DNA from: Geomonas edaphica | GTDB taxonomy: Bacteria; Desulfobacterota; Desulfuromonadia; Geobacterales; Geobacteraceae | Assembly (NCBI RefSeq): GCF_004917075.1 | Contig: NZ_SSYB01000005.1 | Span: 434,001-498,000, forward strand | Direction of reading: 5' to 3' | Length of the DNA: 64,000 bases | In this document: in pieces, positions 29,787-37,497 of the stretch | Numbering within the stretch: position 1 is the first letter of the stretch | How the letters are laid out: each line of letters begins with the position of its first letter | Translations under genes and position numbers: made by a program | Notes under the pieces: model-generated | What the model saw: the letters and a program-made list of their open reading frames with translations, nothing else | What the model was told of the DNA's origin: nothing | Database searches by the model: none

Positions 29787-29833
29787 GAGGGCGGCTGTCA
29801 GGAGGGGATGGCGATAACTGTCTCGATGCCTGA

Positions 29834-29872
29834 CGTCCCCCCCTTTGCGAAGGGGGGACAGGGGGGATTTGC
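29834..29872 (+). repeat. C/G-rich palindromic repeat (REP-like), copy 2
   Basis: Same sequence as at 17529-17566 in the opposite orientation, with one extra C in the first run. It sits between convergent genes just before a strong terminator hairpin. Confidence 0.9.
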
Positions 29873-29876
29873 CTTG

Positions 29877-29912
29877 AAGAGCCCCCCTTCCCGAAGGGGA
29901 AGGGGGGCTCTT
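29877..29912. terminator. Bidirectional hairpin between convergent genes
   Basis: A perfect 16-bp stem (AAGAGCCCCCCTTCCC and its complement) around a GAAG tetraloop lies between the stops of the TANGO2-family gene and the convergent lipoprotein gene. The A and T ends let it act on either strand. Confidence 0.8.
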
Positions 29913-29920
29913 GGAAGGAC

Positions 29921-31066
29921 CTACTGGTACTGGATGTAGAGCGGTTTCGGCTGCAGCAAGAGCACCTCTTTCGGGGTGAGCAGCGCGTCCCCCTTCTTGG
30001 TGTCGTTGTGGTAAAAGAGCTTGAACCCGGTGAACTGCACCGGCTCAGCCACGACGTAATCCTTGTAGGAGTCGCGCTTCAGCCAAGGGGCGCCCCAGCC
30101 GTCCATGTTCATCACGATCTGCACCTCCGGGCGCAGCTGGATGTTCTTCGCGTTGGTCACGCCGTTTCTGGTGAAGCGGTGCACGATGAACACCTTCGGG
30201 GGGATGTTGTACTTCTTCACCAGCTCCTTCAGGTACCCCGAGGCGTAGTTTATGTCCGCCGCGTCGTAGGTGCCGATCTTGGTCCCCGGCTTCTTGCCGC
30301 TCTTGATCAGGTTGAATTCCGGATCGATGCCCAGGTGCACGTCGGGGTTCTTCAGGATCCACTCGAAGCGCGGCAGCACGTTGCGGATGTTGTCGTGCCC
30401 GGTCTGGATGTCGATGAACATAATGGCGTTGATCGACTTGGCCCAGCTGTAGACGTCATTGATGATCTTGTCCGGCATGATCATCCGGTAAAGCCCCGCC
30501 TTGCCCGGGTCCCCCTGGGCGACCACCGCGATCAGGTGCAGCGCCGGTTGTACCGGGTGCGACGGGTCGGCCGCCTGCCACTTGCCCACCTCGCGCTTAA
30601 GCCGCTGCAGCATGTCGTCCTTCTGGTATTCCCCCAGCGCCCCCATCCTCTTGGAGAGCGGGTTGCCGTAGTAGGCGACGATCCTCTTCTGCGGCAGGAT
30701 CGAACCGGGAAGCGGCGCCGGATACTTGACCGGCCATCCCTTGGCAGCGGCGAAGTCCGGGTCCTCACCGGCGCGGTAAGACGTCTTCGGAGCGGTCGCG
30801 GCCTTTCCCTTCGCTCCCTTGGCTTTCTTGGCGCTCGAGTGCGCATCGAAGGCGGGAGACGTGGGCTGCGGCGCGGCAGCGGGCGCTTCGGTTGTCTGTG
30901 TCGGAGCCGGTGCGGCCTTAGCCGAGGAAGGCTGTCCCTGCGGTACCGTCTGGGCCGCAGCCGTGGAGGCCGTCGGCTTGTTGTCCTTGCATCCCGCCAG
31001 TGCCAGCGGCAGCGCCAGCATGGCGATCATCAAAAGGGCGGGGCGGTTGGTGGGGTAGAGGTGCAT
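29921..31066 (-). CDS. Lipoprotein with possible TIM-barrel (glycosidase-like) domain
   Basis: This 381-residue protein has a lipoprotein signal with lipobox ALAGC, then an Ala/Pro/Lys/Thr-rich linker (about 30-110). The globular domain (about 115-381) shows alternating beta/alpha pattern with RIVAYYGNPLS, INAIMFIDIQTG, VHLGIDPEFN and VQIVMNMDGW. Strand-end acidic residues of this kind suggest a TIM-barrel hydrolase-like fold; that is inference, and no named family is recognised. I prefer the ATG at 31066, which gives a clean signal peptide. A minus-strand promoter candidate lies at 31233-31262. Confidence 0.6.
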   Translation of the reverse strand: MHLYPTNRPALLMIAMLALPLALAGCKDNKPTASTAAAQTVPQGQPSSAKAAPAPTQTTEAPAAAPQPTSPAFDAHSSAKKAKGAKGKAATAPKTSYRAGEDPDFAAAKGWPVKYPAPLPGSILPQKRIVAYYGNPLSKRMGALGEYQKDDMLQRLKREVGKWQAADPSHPVQPALHLIAVVAQGDPGKAGLYRMIMPDKIINDVYSWAKSINAIMFIDIQTGHDNIRNVLPRFEWILKNPDVHLGIDPEFNLIKSGKKPGTKIGTYDAADINYASGYLKELVKKYNIPPKVFIVHRFTRNGVTNAKNIQLRPEVQIVMNMDGWGAPWLKRDSYKDYVVAEPVQFTGFKLFYHNDTKKGDALLTPKEVLLLQPKPLYIQYQ

Positions 31067-31404
31067 ACGTCGAATCTTCTCCTTTATGTTGGTCCAGCCG
31101 GACATGGAACGGCCCTGCCGGCGTGGGATCTTTGAAGCTGTGATCATCGGAGTCTGGTTCTGGCGGCTGCTGGGGAGGTATGCGGGCGGGCTTTGATGCC
31201 TGGCACCTATGACAAAACCGACAAGCTGCCGTACTTTACCCTTTTTGCGTTTGCGGTGTCAACAACGATGGGTGTTTTTGAATAGATAAATCTAATTTTT
31301 CTCCTCCGGAGCCGGTACGGGGACGTTTTTTTAGCATTTTCCCGGTGAAGTCGGCATGTTTAGGCCACTATGGCGTTGACGATGGCTCTTTCCGAGTGGT
31401 ATGC
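31067..31404. other. Divergent intergenic region upstream of lipoprotein and ABC genes
   Basis: The 477-bp gap 31067-31543 has no convincing gene. The only feature I can support in 31067-31404 is the minus-strand promoter candidate at 31233-31262. The remainder (31405-31543) is the ABC-operon leader with a foldable segment. Confidence 0.4.
31233..31262 (-). promoter_or_regulatory. Candidate sigma-70 promoter for the lipoprotein gene
   Basis: Read on the minus strand: TTGACA (31262-31257), 18 nt, then TAAAGT (31238-31233, 4 of 6 consensus matches). It lies about 165 nt upstream of the start at 31066. Confidence 0.4.
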
Positions 31405-31460
31405 TCGGCGACCGGAAAAAGGTCCGACCTCTTCGCAGGTACCGCCTTCCGGTGTTCCGA
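31405..31460 (+). promoter_or_regulatory. Candidate structured leader RNA before ABC substrate-binding gene
   Basis: Nested complementary segments: TCGG (31405-31408) with CCGA (31457-31460), ACCGGAA (31411-31417) with TTCCGGT (31447-31453), GGT with ACC, and ACCT (31427-31430) with AGGT (31437-31440) around CTTCGC. This could fold as one extended hairpin about 85 nt before the start codon. It matches no riboswitch class I recognise. Confidence 0.3.
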
Positions 31461-31543
31461 TCGTAGATGCAGCTCCATTAGTCCCAGTTTCCCCCTGAAG
31501 CAGTCGCAGGTGAAATCTATTTCAATGTAACTGGAGGTGTCTG

Positions 31544-32539
31544 GTGAGCAAGAAGATCAGTATTCTGTTGGTTCTCGCGGTAACACTTATGTGTGCGGCA
31601 ACCGCCTTCGCGGCGGCCCCTGCCAAGCAGGTTACGATCGGTATCTCCAAGATCGTTTCCCACCCGGCACTGGATGCGGTTGTCAAAGGCATCCAGGACG
31701 AGTTGAACGCCTCGAAGATGAAGGTCACCTTTGACGTGCAAAACGCCAACGGCGACATCAACACCGCGGCCTCGATCGCCAACAAGTTCCAGAGCGAGAA
31801 GGTGAACCTCGCCGTAGGCGTCGCCACCCCGACCGCCCAGGCGCTGGTCAACACCCTCAAAGGTATCCCGATCGTCTACTCCGCAGTCACCGATCCGGTC
31901 AAGGCGGGTCTCGTCCCCTCCCTCACCAAGGGCGGCAAGAACGTAACCGGCGTTTCCGATATGACCCCGGTGAAGCAGCAGATCGAGATGCTCCTCAAGA
32001 TCAAGCCGAAGACCAAGCGCATCGGCCACATCTACACGAGCTCCGAAGAGAACGCAGTGGTGCTTGCCGGCATGGTCAAGCAGGTCTGCAAGGAGAAGCA
32101 CCTCGAGTTCGTAGAGACCACCGTCACCAAGTCCGCCGAGGTTAAGCAGGCCGCCCAGACCATCGCCAACCGCGTCGACGCCATCTACATCTCCACCGAC
32201 AACACCGTCGTCTCCGCCATGAGCGCCGTGGCCGACGTCGCCGCCAAGGCGAAGATCCCGGTCATGTCCGCCGACCCGAGCTCCTCCGAGACCTACGACG
32301 TCCTCGCCGCCTGGGGCTTCGACTACTACAAGATGGGTCGCGCCACCGGCAAGATGATCATCGAGATCCTCAAAGGGAAGAAGCCGGAGCAGATGCCTAC
32401 CCGCTTCATGACCAAGGCATCCGACGTCGACCTCCTCATCAACCTCGACGTTGCGAAGAAGCTCGGCCTGACCGTCCCGGCCGACATCGTGAAGGCCGCG
32501 AAGACCGTGCGTCAGAACGGCAAGGTGACCAAGAAGTAA
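31544..32539 (+). CDS. ABC transporter substrate-binding protein (ABC_sub_bind/TrpX-like)
   Basis: This 331-residue protein has a Sec signal (about 1-24, ending AFAAAP). The two-lobed periplasmic binding fold belongs to the ABC_sub_bind family (PF04392): VTIGISKIVSHPALDAV, LAVGVATPTAQAL, IPIVYSAVTDPVKAGLV and NVTGVSDMTPV. Relatives have been linked to tryptophan or other aromatic uptake in Gram-positives; the ligand here is unknown. The GTG start at 31544 lies 6 nt after GGAGG. A hairpin terminator follows before the permease gene, which would give more binding protein than membrane subunits. Confidence 0.9.
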   Translation: MSKKISILLVLAVTLMCAATAFAAAPAKQVTIGISKIVSHPALDAVVKGIQDELNASKMKVTFDVQNANGDINTAASIANKFQSEKVNLAVGVATPTAQALVNTLKGIPIVYSAVTDPVKAGLVPSLTKGGKNVTGVSDMTPVKQQIEMLLKIKPKTKRIGHIYTSSEENAVVLAGMVKQVCKEKHLEFVETTVTKSAEVKQAAQTIANRVDAIYISTDNTVVSAMSAVADVAAKAKIPVMSADPSSSETYDVLAAWGFDYYKMGRATGKMIIEILKGKKPEQMPTRFMTKASDVDLLINLDVAKKLGLTVPADIVKAAKTVRQNGKVTKK

Positions 32540-32552
32540 CGGCAAACGCCTC

Positions 32553-32586
32553 TCCCCCCTTCGTATAAACGGAGGGGGGAGTTTTT
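32553..32586 (+). terminator. Intra-operon attenuating terminator
   Basis: A 13-bp stem of CTCCCCCCTTCGT type with an ATAA loop is followed by TTTTT. It lies between the substrate-binding and permease genes of one operon, so partial read-through is likely. Confidence 0.8.
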
Positions 32587-32614
32587 AATCAAGCAGAAGG
32601 GTAAACGGTTCACT

Positions 32615-33514
32615 ATGATCGAAGGTATTTTTGTCGAAGGGCTGATCTATGGCATCATGGTCCTGGGCGTGTTCATCTCGTTCAGGATTCTTGATTTTCC
32701 GGACCTGACGGTTGACGGGTCCTTTCCCCTTGGCGCGGCGCTCATGGTGCAGTGCCTCCTTCTCGGCATGAACGGGTGGCTTGCACTTCTCGTCGCCTTC
32801 GCCGGCGGCGTCCTGGCCGGCGTCGTCACCGCGCTCATCCACAACCACCTGCGGGTGCCGAACCTCTTGGCCGGTATCCTCACCATGACCATGCTCTACT
32901 CGGTCAACATCCGGATCCTCGGTAACCGCGCCAACGTCCCCGTGCTGAACCAGCCGACCATCCTCACCCAGGTGACCGAGAAGTTCACCGGTATCATCCC
33001 GGACGAGTACATACTGCTCGTCTTCTTCCTGATCGTCGCCCTGGTGGTGAAGGTGCTCCTCGACCTCTTCTTCCGCACCGACCTCGGCATGACGCTCGGC
33101 GCCATGGGGAACAACGAGCAGATGGTCATCTCGCAGGGGGTGAACCCGAAGACCCTGAAGACCATCGGCGTCGGCCTTTCCAACGGCCTCGTCGCGGTCT
33201 CCGGCGCCTTCGCGGCGCAGTACCTGGGCTTCGCCGACGTAGGCCTTGGCCAGGGGATCATCGTCTCCGGCCTCGCCTCGGTCATGATCGGTGAGTTCCT
33301 CGTGCTGAAGAGCAACAGGATCGGCGTCCTCACCCTCTGCGCCCTCGCCGGTTCCGTCTGCTTCTACGCCGTCATGTACGTCGGGCGCTTCTACGGTTAC
33401 CTGATCCACATGACCCCGAGCGACCTGAACCTCATAAAGGGCGTGCTGATCATCATCCTGCTGATCATGACCCAGGCGAAGAAACTGAAGGTCCCGTTCA
33501 AGGTGGCAAAATGA
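32615..33514 (+). CDS. ABC transporter permease (TrpY-like)
   Basis: This 299-residue polytopic protein has about eight or nine hydrophobic segments and belongs to the branched-chain-permease-like family that pairs with ABC_sub_bind proteins. Early motifs are GLIYGIMVLGVFISFRILDFPDLTVDGSF, typical of the first helices, and LGMTLGAMGNN lies in the cytoplasmic coupling region. It lies 75 bp after the binding-protein gene, past an attenuator, and overlaps the ATPase gene by ATGA. It forms the inner-membrane channel of the uptake system; the substrate is unknown. Confidence 0.9.
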   Translation: MIEGIFVEGLIYGIMVLGVFISFRILDFPDLTVDGSFPLGAALMVQCLLLGMNGWLALLVAFAGGVLAGVVTALIHNHLRVPNLLAGILTMTMLYSVNIRILGNRANVPVLNQPTILTQVTEKFTGIIPDEYILLVFFLIVALVVKVLLDLFFRTDLGMTLGAMGNNEQMVISQGVNPKTLKTIGVGLSNGLVAVSGAFAAQYLGFADVGLGQGIIVSGLASVMIGEFLVLKSNRIGVLTLCALAGSVCFYAVMYVGRFYGYLIHMTPSDLNLIKGVLIIILLIMTQAKKLKVPFKVAK

Positions 33515-34308
33515 TAGAGCTCAAAAACGTTTCCATCGTATTCGGGCAGGGGACCGTCAACGAAAACAAGGCCCTGAACAACATCAATCTGAAGGTGAAA
33601 GAGGGCGACTTCATCACCATCATCGGCTCCAACGGCGCCGGCAAGTCGACCCTTTTCAACACCATAGCCGGGACCTACACCCCCACCGACGGCCAGATCT
33701 TGGCCAACGGCAGGAACGTGACCAGGGATCCCGAGTACAAGAGGGCGAAGTACATCGGCAGGATCTTCCAGAATCCGCTGCTCGGCACCGCCGGGAACAT
33801 GAGCCTGGAAGACAATATGACCATCACCCATAAAAAGGGAATGAAGTGGCTGCGCCGCAGTCTGAACAACAAGACCCGCGAGCTTTTCAGGAAGGAACTG
33901 GTGCAGTTGCGGATGGGCCTTGAGCACCGCATGAAAGAGAACCTGGTTATGTTCTCCGGCGGGCAGCGCCAGGCGCTCACCCTGCTCATGATGGTCCTCT
34001 CCAAGCCGAGCCTGATTCTTCTAGACGAGCACACCGCGGCGCTCGACCCGAAGAACGCCGAGATCGTGCTGGAACTGACCAACAAGTTCATCAGCGAGTA
34101 CAACCTCACCGCCATGATGATCACCCACAACATGAGCCACGCCATCGAATTCGGCAACCGCCTGCTCATGATGGACGGCGGCGAGATCATCTTCGACATC
34201 GAGGGGGAAGAGAAGAAGGCGCTCACCGTGGAAAAGCTGATCCAGAAGTTCCACGAACTGCGTCACAAGACCTTCGAGAACGACAGGACCCTGCTCGCCG
34301 AAGACTAG
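33511..34308 (+). CDS. ABC transporter ATP-binding protein (TrpZ-like)
   Basis: This 265-residue nucleotide-binding subunit has Walker A GSNGAGKST (about 39-47), signature FSGGQRQAL (about 149-157), Walker B LILLDEHTAALD (about 169-180) and the switch His in MITHNM. It overlaps the permease start-stop by 4 nt and ends the three-gene uptake operon. A hairpin terminator follows 27 nt downstream. Confidence 0.93.
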   Translation: MIELKNVSIVFGQGTVNENKALNNINLKVKEGDFITIIGSNGAGKSTLFNTIAGTYTPTDGQILANGRNVTRDPEYKRAKYIGRIFQNPLLGTAGNMSLEDNMTITHKKGMKWLRRSLNNKTRELFRKELVQLRMGLEHRMKENLVMFSGGQRQALTLLMMVLSKPSLILLDEHTAALDPKNAEIVLELTNKFISEYNLTAMMITHNMSHAIEFGNRLLMMDGGEIIFDIEGEEKKALTVEKLIQKFHELRHKTFENDRTLLAED

Positions 34309-34335
34309 AGACAGCGCAACGGCAGCAAAAAATGA

Positions 34336-34375
34336 GGCCCGGCGGATATCGTTCCGCCGGGCCTTGTTTATTTTT
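34336..34375 (+). terminator. Terminator of the ABC operon
   Basis: An 11-bp stem AGGCCCGGCGG / CCGCCGGGCCT is followed by TGTTTATTTTT, 27 nt after the ATPase gene stop. Confidence 0.85.
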
Positions 34376-34391
34376 AAAGAGAAAAGAGGCT

Positions 34392-34600
34392 TTAACGCAA
34401 AGACGCAAAGACGCAAAGACGCAAAGACGCAAAGACGCAAAGACGCAAAGACGCAAAGACGCAAAGACGCAAAGACGCAAAGACGCAAAGGCGCAAGGAA
34501 AACCAAAGGACAATGTGCTCTGGTTGGCAAATCAAGAGAAAGTGCCTGGAGACTTCAAGTCTTTGCTTCTCTCGAAGTCCTCTTTGCGTCTTTGCGTTAA
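34392..34600. repeat. Element with 12-copy ACGCAAAG array and inverted partner arm
   Basis: The left arm has 12 perfect tandem copies of the 8-mer ACGCAAAG (34395-34490), preceded by TTA. After a 91-bp core the right arm (34582-34600) carries two inverted copies, CTTTGCGT twice, followed by TAA, so the ends mirror each other. The core holds no gene. The 8-mer would pair across the core into a hairpin. The layout parallels the heptamer-bounded elements at 5.5, 56.9 and 59.9 kb. Confidence 0.9.
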
Positions 34601-34716
34601 TGTCTCTGTATTGGGGTGTTGTCCCGTCTACATAATCATTGACACATCTCGCCCCTGCGGTGTATTAAAAGATACTTTTTTACCCAAAATACGTCGGAGA
34701 AGGACTGAGAGAAGCC

Positions 34717-35094
34717 ATGATAAAGATCGATTTTGAGAAGATGGGCGGCCTGATTCCTGCCGTAATTCAGGACAACGAAAGTGGCGAAGTGTTGATGGTT
34801 GCGTTCATGGACGAGAAGACCCTGAACCTGACCCTGGAGACGGGCAAGACCTGGTTCTTTAGCCGCACCAGGAACAAGTACTGGATGAAGGGCGAAGAGT
34901 CCGGCAACACCCAGGAAGTGATCGAGGTGCTCACCGACTGCGACGCCGACACCGTAGTGATCAAGGTGAAGCAGAACGGTCCCGCCGCCTGCCACACCGG
35001 GAACCGGAGCTGCTTCTACGTGAAGTACGAAAACGGTACCTGGGTCGAGCACTCCAACCCGCTCTTTGATCCCAACACGGTTTACAAGAAATAG
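34717..35094 (+). CDS. hisI: Phosphoribosyl-AMP cyclohydrolase (HisI)
   Basis: This 125-residue enzyme hydrolyses phosphoribosyl-AMP to ProFAR, the third step of histidine synthesis. The metal-binding motif DCDAD and the zinc-site residues in CHTGNRSCF are present, with the earlier [18 protein letters not shown] segment conserved. It is monofunctional, lacking the HisE pyrophosphohydrolase domain found in fused enzymes. AAGGA lies upstream of the ATG. It has its own terminator and is followed by hisG. Confidence 0.95.
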   Translation: MIKIDFEKMGGLIPAVIQDNESGEVLMVAFMDEKTLNLTLETGKTWFFSRTRNKYWMKGEESGNTQEVIEVLTDCDADTVVIKVKQNGPAACHTGNRSCFYVKYENGTWVEHSNPLFDPNTVYKK

Positions 35095-35103
35095 GAAATT
35101 TTG

Positions 35104-35137
35104 AAGCCACCAAGTCCCCGCTTGGTGGCTTTTTTTT
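35104..35137 (+). terminator. Rho-independent terminator after hisI
   Basis: A perfect 11-bp stem AAGCCACCAAG / CTTGGTGGCTT with loop TCCCCG is followed by a run of T residues, 10 nt after the hisI stop. Confidence 0.92.
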
Positions 35138-35202
35138 ATGTTCATACGGGAGTCCGGGGGAGGCTGGTACAGCTTTCCCACGACGCGCTGCATGTGACCC
35201 AG

Positions 35203-35240
35203 CGTCCCCCCCTTTGCGAAGGGGGGACAGGGGGGATTTG
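35203..35240 (+). repeat. C/G-rich palindromic repeat (REP-like), copy 3
   Basis: The same 38-bp repeat as at 29834-29872, in the same orientation, ending GGGGGGATTTG. It lies between the hisI terminator and hisG, about 40 nt before the hisG start. Confidence 0.9.
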
Positions 35241-35279
35241 ATCTTTATTCAATTCAATTTCATTCAAGGAGGATGATTC

Positions 35280-36155
35280 ATGGAAAACCTACTGAAGCTC
35301 GGCGTACCCAAAGGGAGCCTGGAGAATGCCACCGTAGAGCTGTTCAAGAAAGCCGGTTGGCAGATATCGATTTCATCGCGCAGTTACTTCCCCGGCATCG
35401 ACGATAAGGAGATCAAGTGCTCCCTGATCCGTCCGCAGGAGATGGGGAAATACGTCGAGCGCGGCACCATCGACGTCGGCATCGCCGGTCGTGACTGGAT
35501 CCGCGAGAACGACTCCGACGTAGTGGAAGTCTGCGAAATGGTCTACTCCAAGGTCTCGCGCCGTCCCGCCCGCTGGGTGCTCGTCGTGAACGGCGACTCC
35601 AAGATCAAGGGCCCCGAAGACCTGCATGGCGGCACCATCTCCACCGAACTCGTCGGCTTCACCAAGCGCTACTTCGCCGAGCGTAACATCTCCGTCAACG
35701 TCGAGTTCTCCTGGGGCGCCACCGAAGCCAAGGTCGTCGAAGGTCTTTGCGACGCCATCGTCGAAGTCACCGAGACCGGCTCCACCATCAAGGCCAACGG
35801 CCTTAGGATCGTGACCGAGCTCATGGAGTCGGTCCCCGTCATGGTTGCCAACAAGGCCACCTGGGAAGACCCTTGGAAGCGCGAGAAGATCCAGCAGATA
35901 GCGACGCTGCTGCAGTCCGCGTTGAGAGCGGAGGGTATGGTCGGTCTCAAGATGAACGCCCCCCAGGACAAGGTGGCCGCCATCACCGCCGTCATCCCGA
36001 GCCTTAAGAGCCCGACCGTCGCCAATCACTACAATTCCGACTGGGTTTCCATCGAGAGCATCATGCCCGAGCAGGAAGTCCGCCGCATCGTCCCCGAGCT
36101 CATCAAGCTCGGCGCGGAAGGGATAGTCGAATATTCACTCAATAAGATCATCTAG
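35280..36155 (+). CDS. hisG: ATP phosphoribosyltransferase, long form (HisG)
   Basis: This first enzyme of histidine synthesis joins ATP and PRPP. At 291 residues it is the long HisG-L form, which has a C-terminal regulatory ACT-like domain and does not need HisZ. Catalytic-domain motifs are [34 protein letters not shown] and the PRPP-binding [16 protein letters not shown]. The C-terminal domain (about 210-291) should bind histidine for feedback inhibition. A strong AAGGAGG site precedes the ATG at 35280. hisI is the only other his gene nearby, so the pathway is dispersed. Confidence 0.96.
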   Translation: MENLLKLGVPKGSLENATVELFKKAGWQISISSRSYFPGIDDKEIKCSLIRPQEMGKYVERGTIDVGIAGRDWIRENDSDVVEVCEMVYSKVSRRPARWVLVVNGDSKIKGPEDLHGGTISTELVGFTKRYFAERNISVNVEFSWGATEAKVVEGLCDAIVEVTETGSTIKANGLRIVTELMESVPVMVANKATWEDPWKREKIQQIATLLQSALRAEGMVGLKMNAPQDKVAAITAVIPSLKSPTVANHYNSDWVSIESIMPEQEVRRIVPELIKLGAEGIVEYSLNKII

Positions 36156-36179
36156 CCGCGGCACCCCGCATATAAAACC

Positions 36180-36214
36180 TAAAGCCGGCCACCTTGAGGT
36201 GGACCGGCTTTTAA
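36180..36214 (+). terminator. Terminator after hisG
   Basis: A hairpin of AAAGCCGGcCACCT paired with AGGTGgaCCGGCTTT is followed by a short T tract, 25 nt after the hisG stop. Confidence 0.8.
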
Positions 36215-36299
36215 AATGCAGAAAGATGCCTGACGCGCCTACCGGTAGGACCACGCTTTCCATACCTTCCAAAGAGGATCCCCGTACTCGATGTGCCCA

Positions 36300-36614
36300 T
36301 TAGGAATGATTGGGCACAAGCCTGATTTCCAGCTTGCAGCCCACGGCGGCAGCATATTTGCGGAGCATCTCCAGAGAGGGGGAATGGCGGTGAGAGCCGA
36401 GAGAACCTTCTACTCTGGCCAGCGATGGCTGCGAAATCCCCATTCTCGTCGCCACTTCTTCCTGAGTTAATCCCGCCTGCTTTCGAGCCGCTAAAAGCGC
36501 ATCCAAAGTTGCAAACTCATCCTCCAACGCATCCCAAGCCTCTTTGAACTCGGGAGCCTCAAGTTCTTTTGCCAACGTCTTTTCAGGGTTATAGGACACC
36601 GGCTTATAGCTCAT
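36300..36614 (-). CDS. HigA-type antitoxin with HTH_3 domain
   Basis: This 104-residue protein has a helical N-terminal part (EFKEAWDALEDEFATLDALLAARKQAG) and a Cro/CI-type helix-turn-helix (LTQEEVATRMGISQPSLARVEG, about 48-69), then LRKYAAAVGCKLEIRL. This is the typical antitoxin/regulator pattern for Gp49-like HigB toxins. AAGGAGG lies upstream. I prefer the ATG at 36614 (spacing 9 nt), although 36620 is possible. Upstream, where a toxin gene belongs, there are only frame-broken toxin-like remains. It may be an orphan antitoxin or a local repressor. Confidence 0.82.
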   Translation of the reverse strand: MSYKPVSYNPEKTLAKELEAPEFKEAWDALEDEFATLDALLAARKQAGLTQEEVATRMGISQPSLARVEGSLGSHRHSPSLEMLRKYAAAVGCKLEIRLVPNHS

Positions 36615-36760
36615 TTCCATGGACCTCCTTCTGCCGTCCCCGTGCCTTCTCTCTTTCCTGTTTGGGCGGCTTCTCTGTTTTTCTCGATGAACCATTCCTG
36701 TGATGACGACTCCGCGAGTAGTCCTTCCATCGAGACCTTCATGGTCTTGCCTGTTGCTAA
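36604..36760 (-). pseudogene. Decayed HigB-like toxin remnant
   Basis: Directly upstream of the antitoxin, the frame ending at TAA 36604 reads RKTEKPPKQEREKARGRQKE. This resembles the KKTxKTPxxEIxxAxxR C-terminus of Gp49/HigB toxins and overlaps the antitoxin start as in intact modules. Farther upstream, another frame gives LDGRTTRGV, resembling the preceding toxin strand. No single open frame joins these pieces and no start is visible, so it appears frameshifted and inactive. Confidence 0.4.
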
Positions 36761-36900
36761 GTGTCCGTCATGTGAATGCCGAATCAAAGCAAGCGATTTT
36801 CACACAGGTGAGCAAGGAAGTCAAAGAAGGCGGTTCACCGGTTTGCTGCGCTCGACTGCCGGCGCCCCGTCGCAAAATCCATTACACGCCCAGCAGGCTC

Positions 36901-37380
36901 GATGATTAATCTAACGCGATGGATAAGTTGTGCACTGCGATGGATGATTAATCTAACGCGATGGATAAGTCGTATACCGCGATAGATGATTAATATAACG
37001 CGATGGAAAAGTCGTGTACCGCGATGGATGATTAATCTAAGGCGATGTATAAGTCGTGTACCTCGATGGATGATTAATCTAAGGCGATGTATAAGTCGTG
37101 TACCGCGATGGATGATTAATCTAACACGATGGATAAGTCGTATACCGCGATGGATGATTAATCTAACGCAATGGAAAAGTCGTGTACCGCGATGGATGAT
37201 TAATCCAACGTGATGGAAAAGTCGTGTACGGCAATGGATGATTAATCCAACGTGATGGATAAGTCGTGTACTGCGATGGATGATTAATCTAACGCGATGG
37301 AAAAGTCATGCACCGCGATGGATAACACGTTTATCGCAATAGATAACACGTTTATCGCAATAGATAACACGTGTACGGCG
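36901..37380. repeat. 21/42-bp tandem repeat array
   Basis: Ten 42-bp units run without gaps from 36901 to 37320, each two related 21-mers beginning GATGATTAATC and GATAAGTCGTG and both ending near CGCGATG. Two 21-bp units of GATAACACGTTT type and a partial third follow (37321-37380). Units differ by a few substitutions, so the array is not recent. The first half-unit contains the palindrome GATTAATC. No spacers are present. The period is two turns of B-DNA. Confidence 0.93.
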
Positions 37381-37458
37381 TTCGAAGACTTTTATACCGG
37401 GGAGGATCGTGGCTCTGCGAATGGGTAGCAGCCTGTAGGAGGAGAGATGGAGAAAACT

Positions 37459-37495
37459 GAGGGGGTGTCTGCAGGCACCCCCTCTGCTTTTTCGA
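37459..37495. terminator. Hairpin at the 3' end of the 140-residue gene
   Basis: An 11-bp stem GAGGGGGTGTC / GGCACCCCCTC with loop TGCA has TTTT on the minus-strand side and TGCTTTTT on the plus side. It lies just past the stop of the minus-strand gene and about 80 bp from the tandem array. Confidence 0.75.
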
Positions 37496-37497
37496 GA

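Noticed and set aside
34332-34736. Open frame through the ACGCAAAG array
   Set aside because: It is produced by the repeat; it includes the ABC operon terminator and runs into hisI out of frame.
36700-36909. Plus-strand 69-codon open frame next to the array
   Set aside because: It overlaps the decayed toxin region and ends in the first array unit. Two frames look equally plausible and no ribosome-binding site decides between them, so it is not called.
36986-37213. Open frame encoding five 14-residue repeats
   Set aside because: It is created by the 42-bp tandem array, whose period is a multiple of three. There is no ribosome-binding site and no sign of protein selection.
36901-37380. Possible CRISPR array
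   Set aside because: The units are contiguous with no unique spacers, and no cas genes are nearby.
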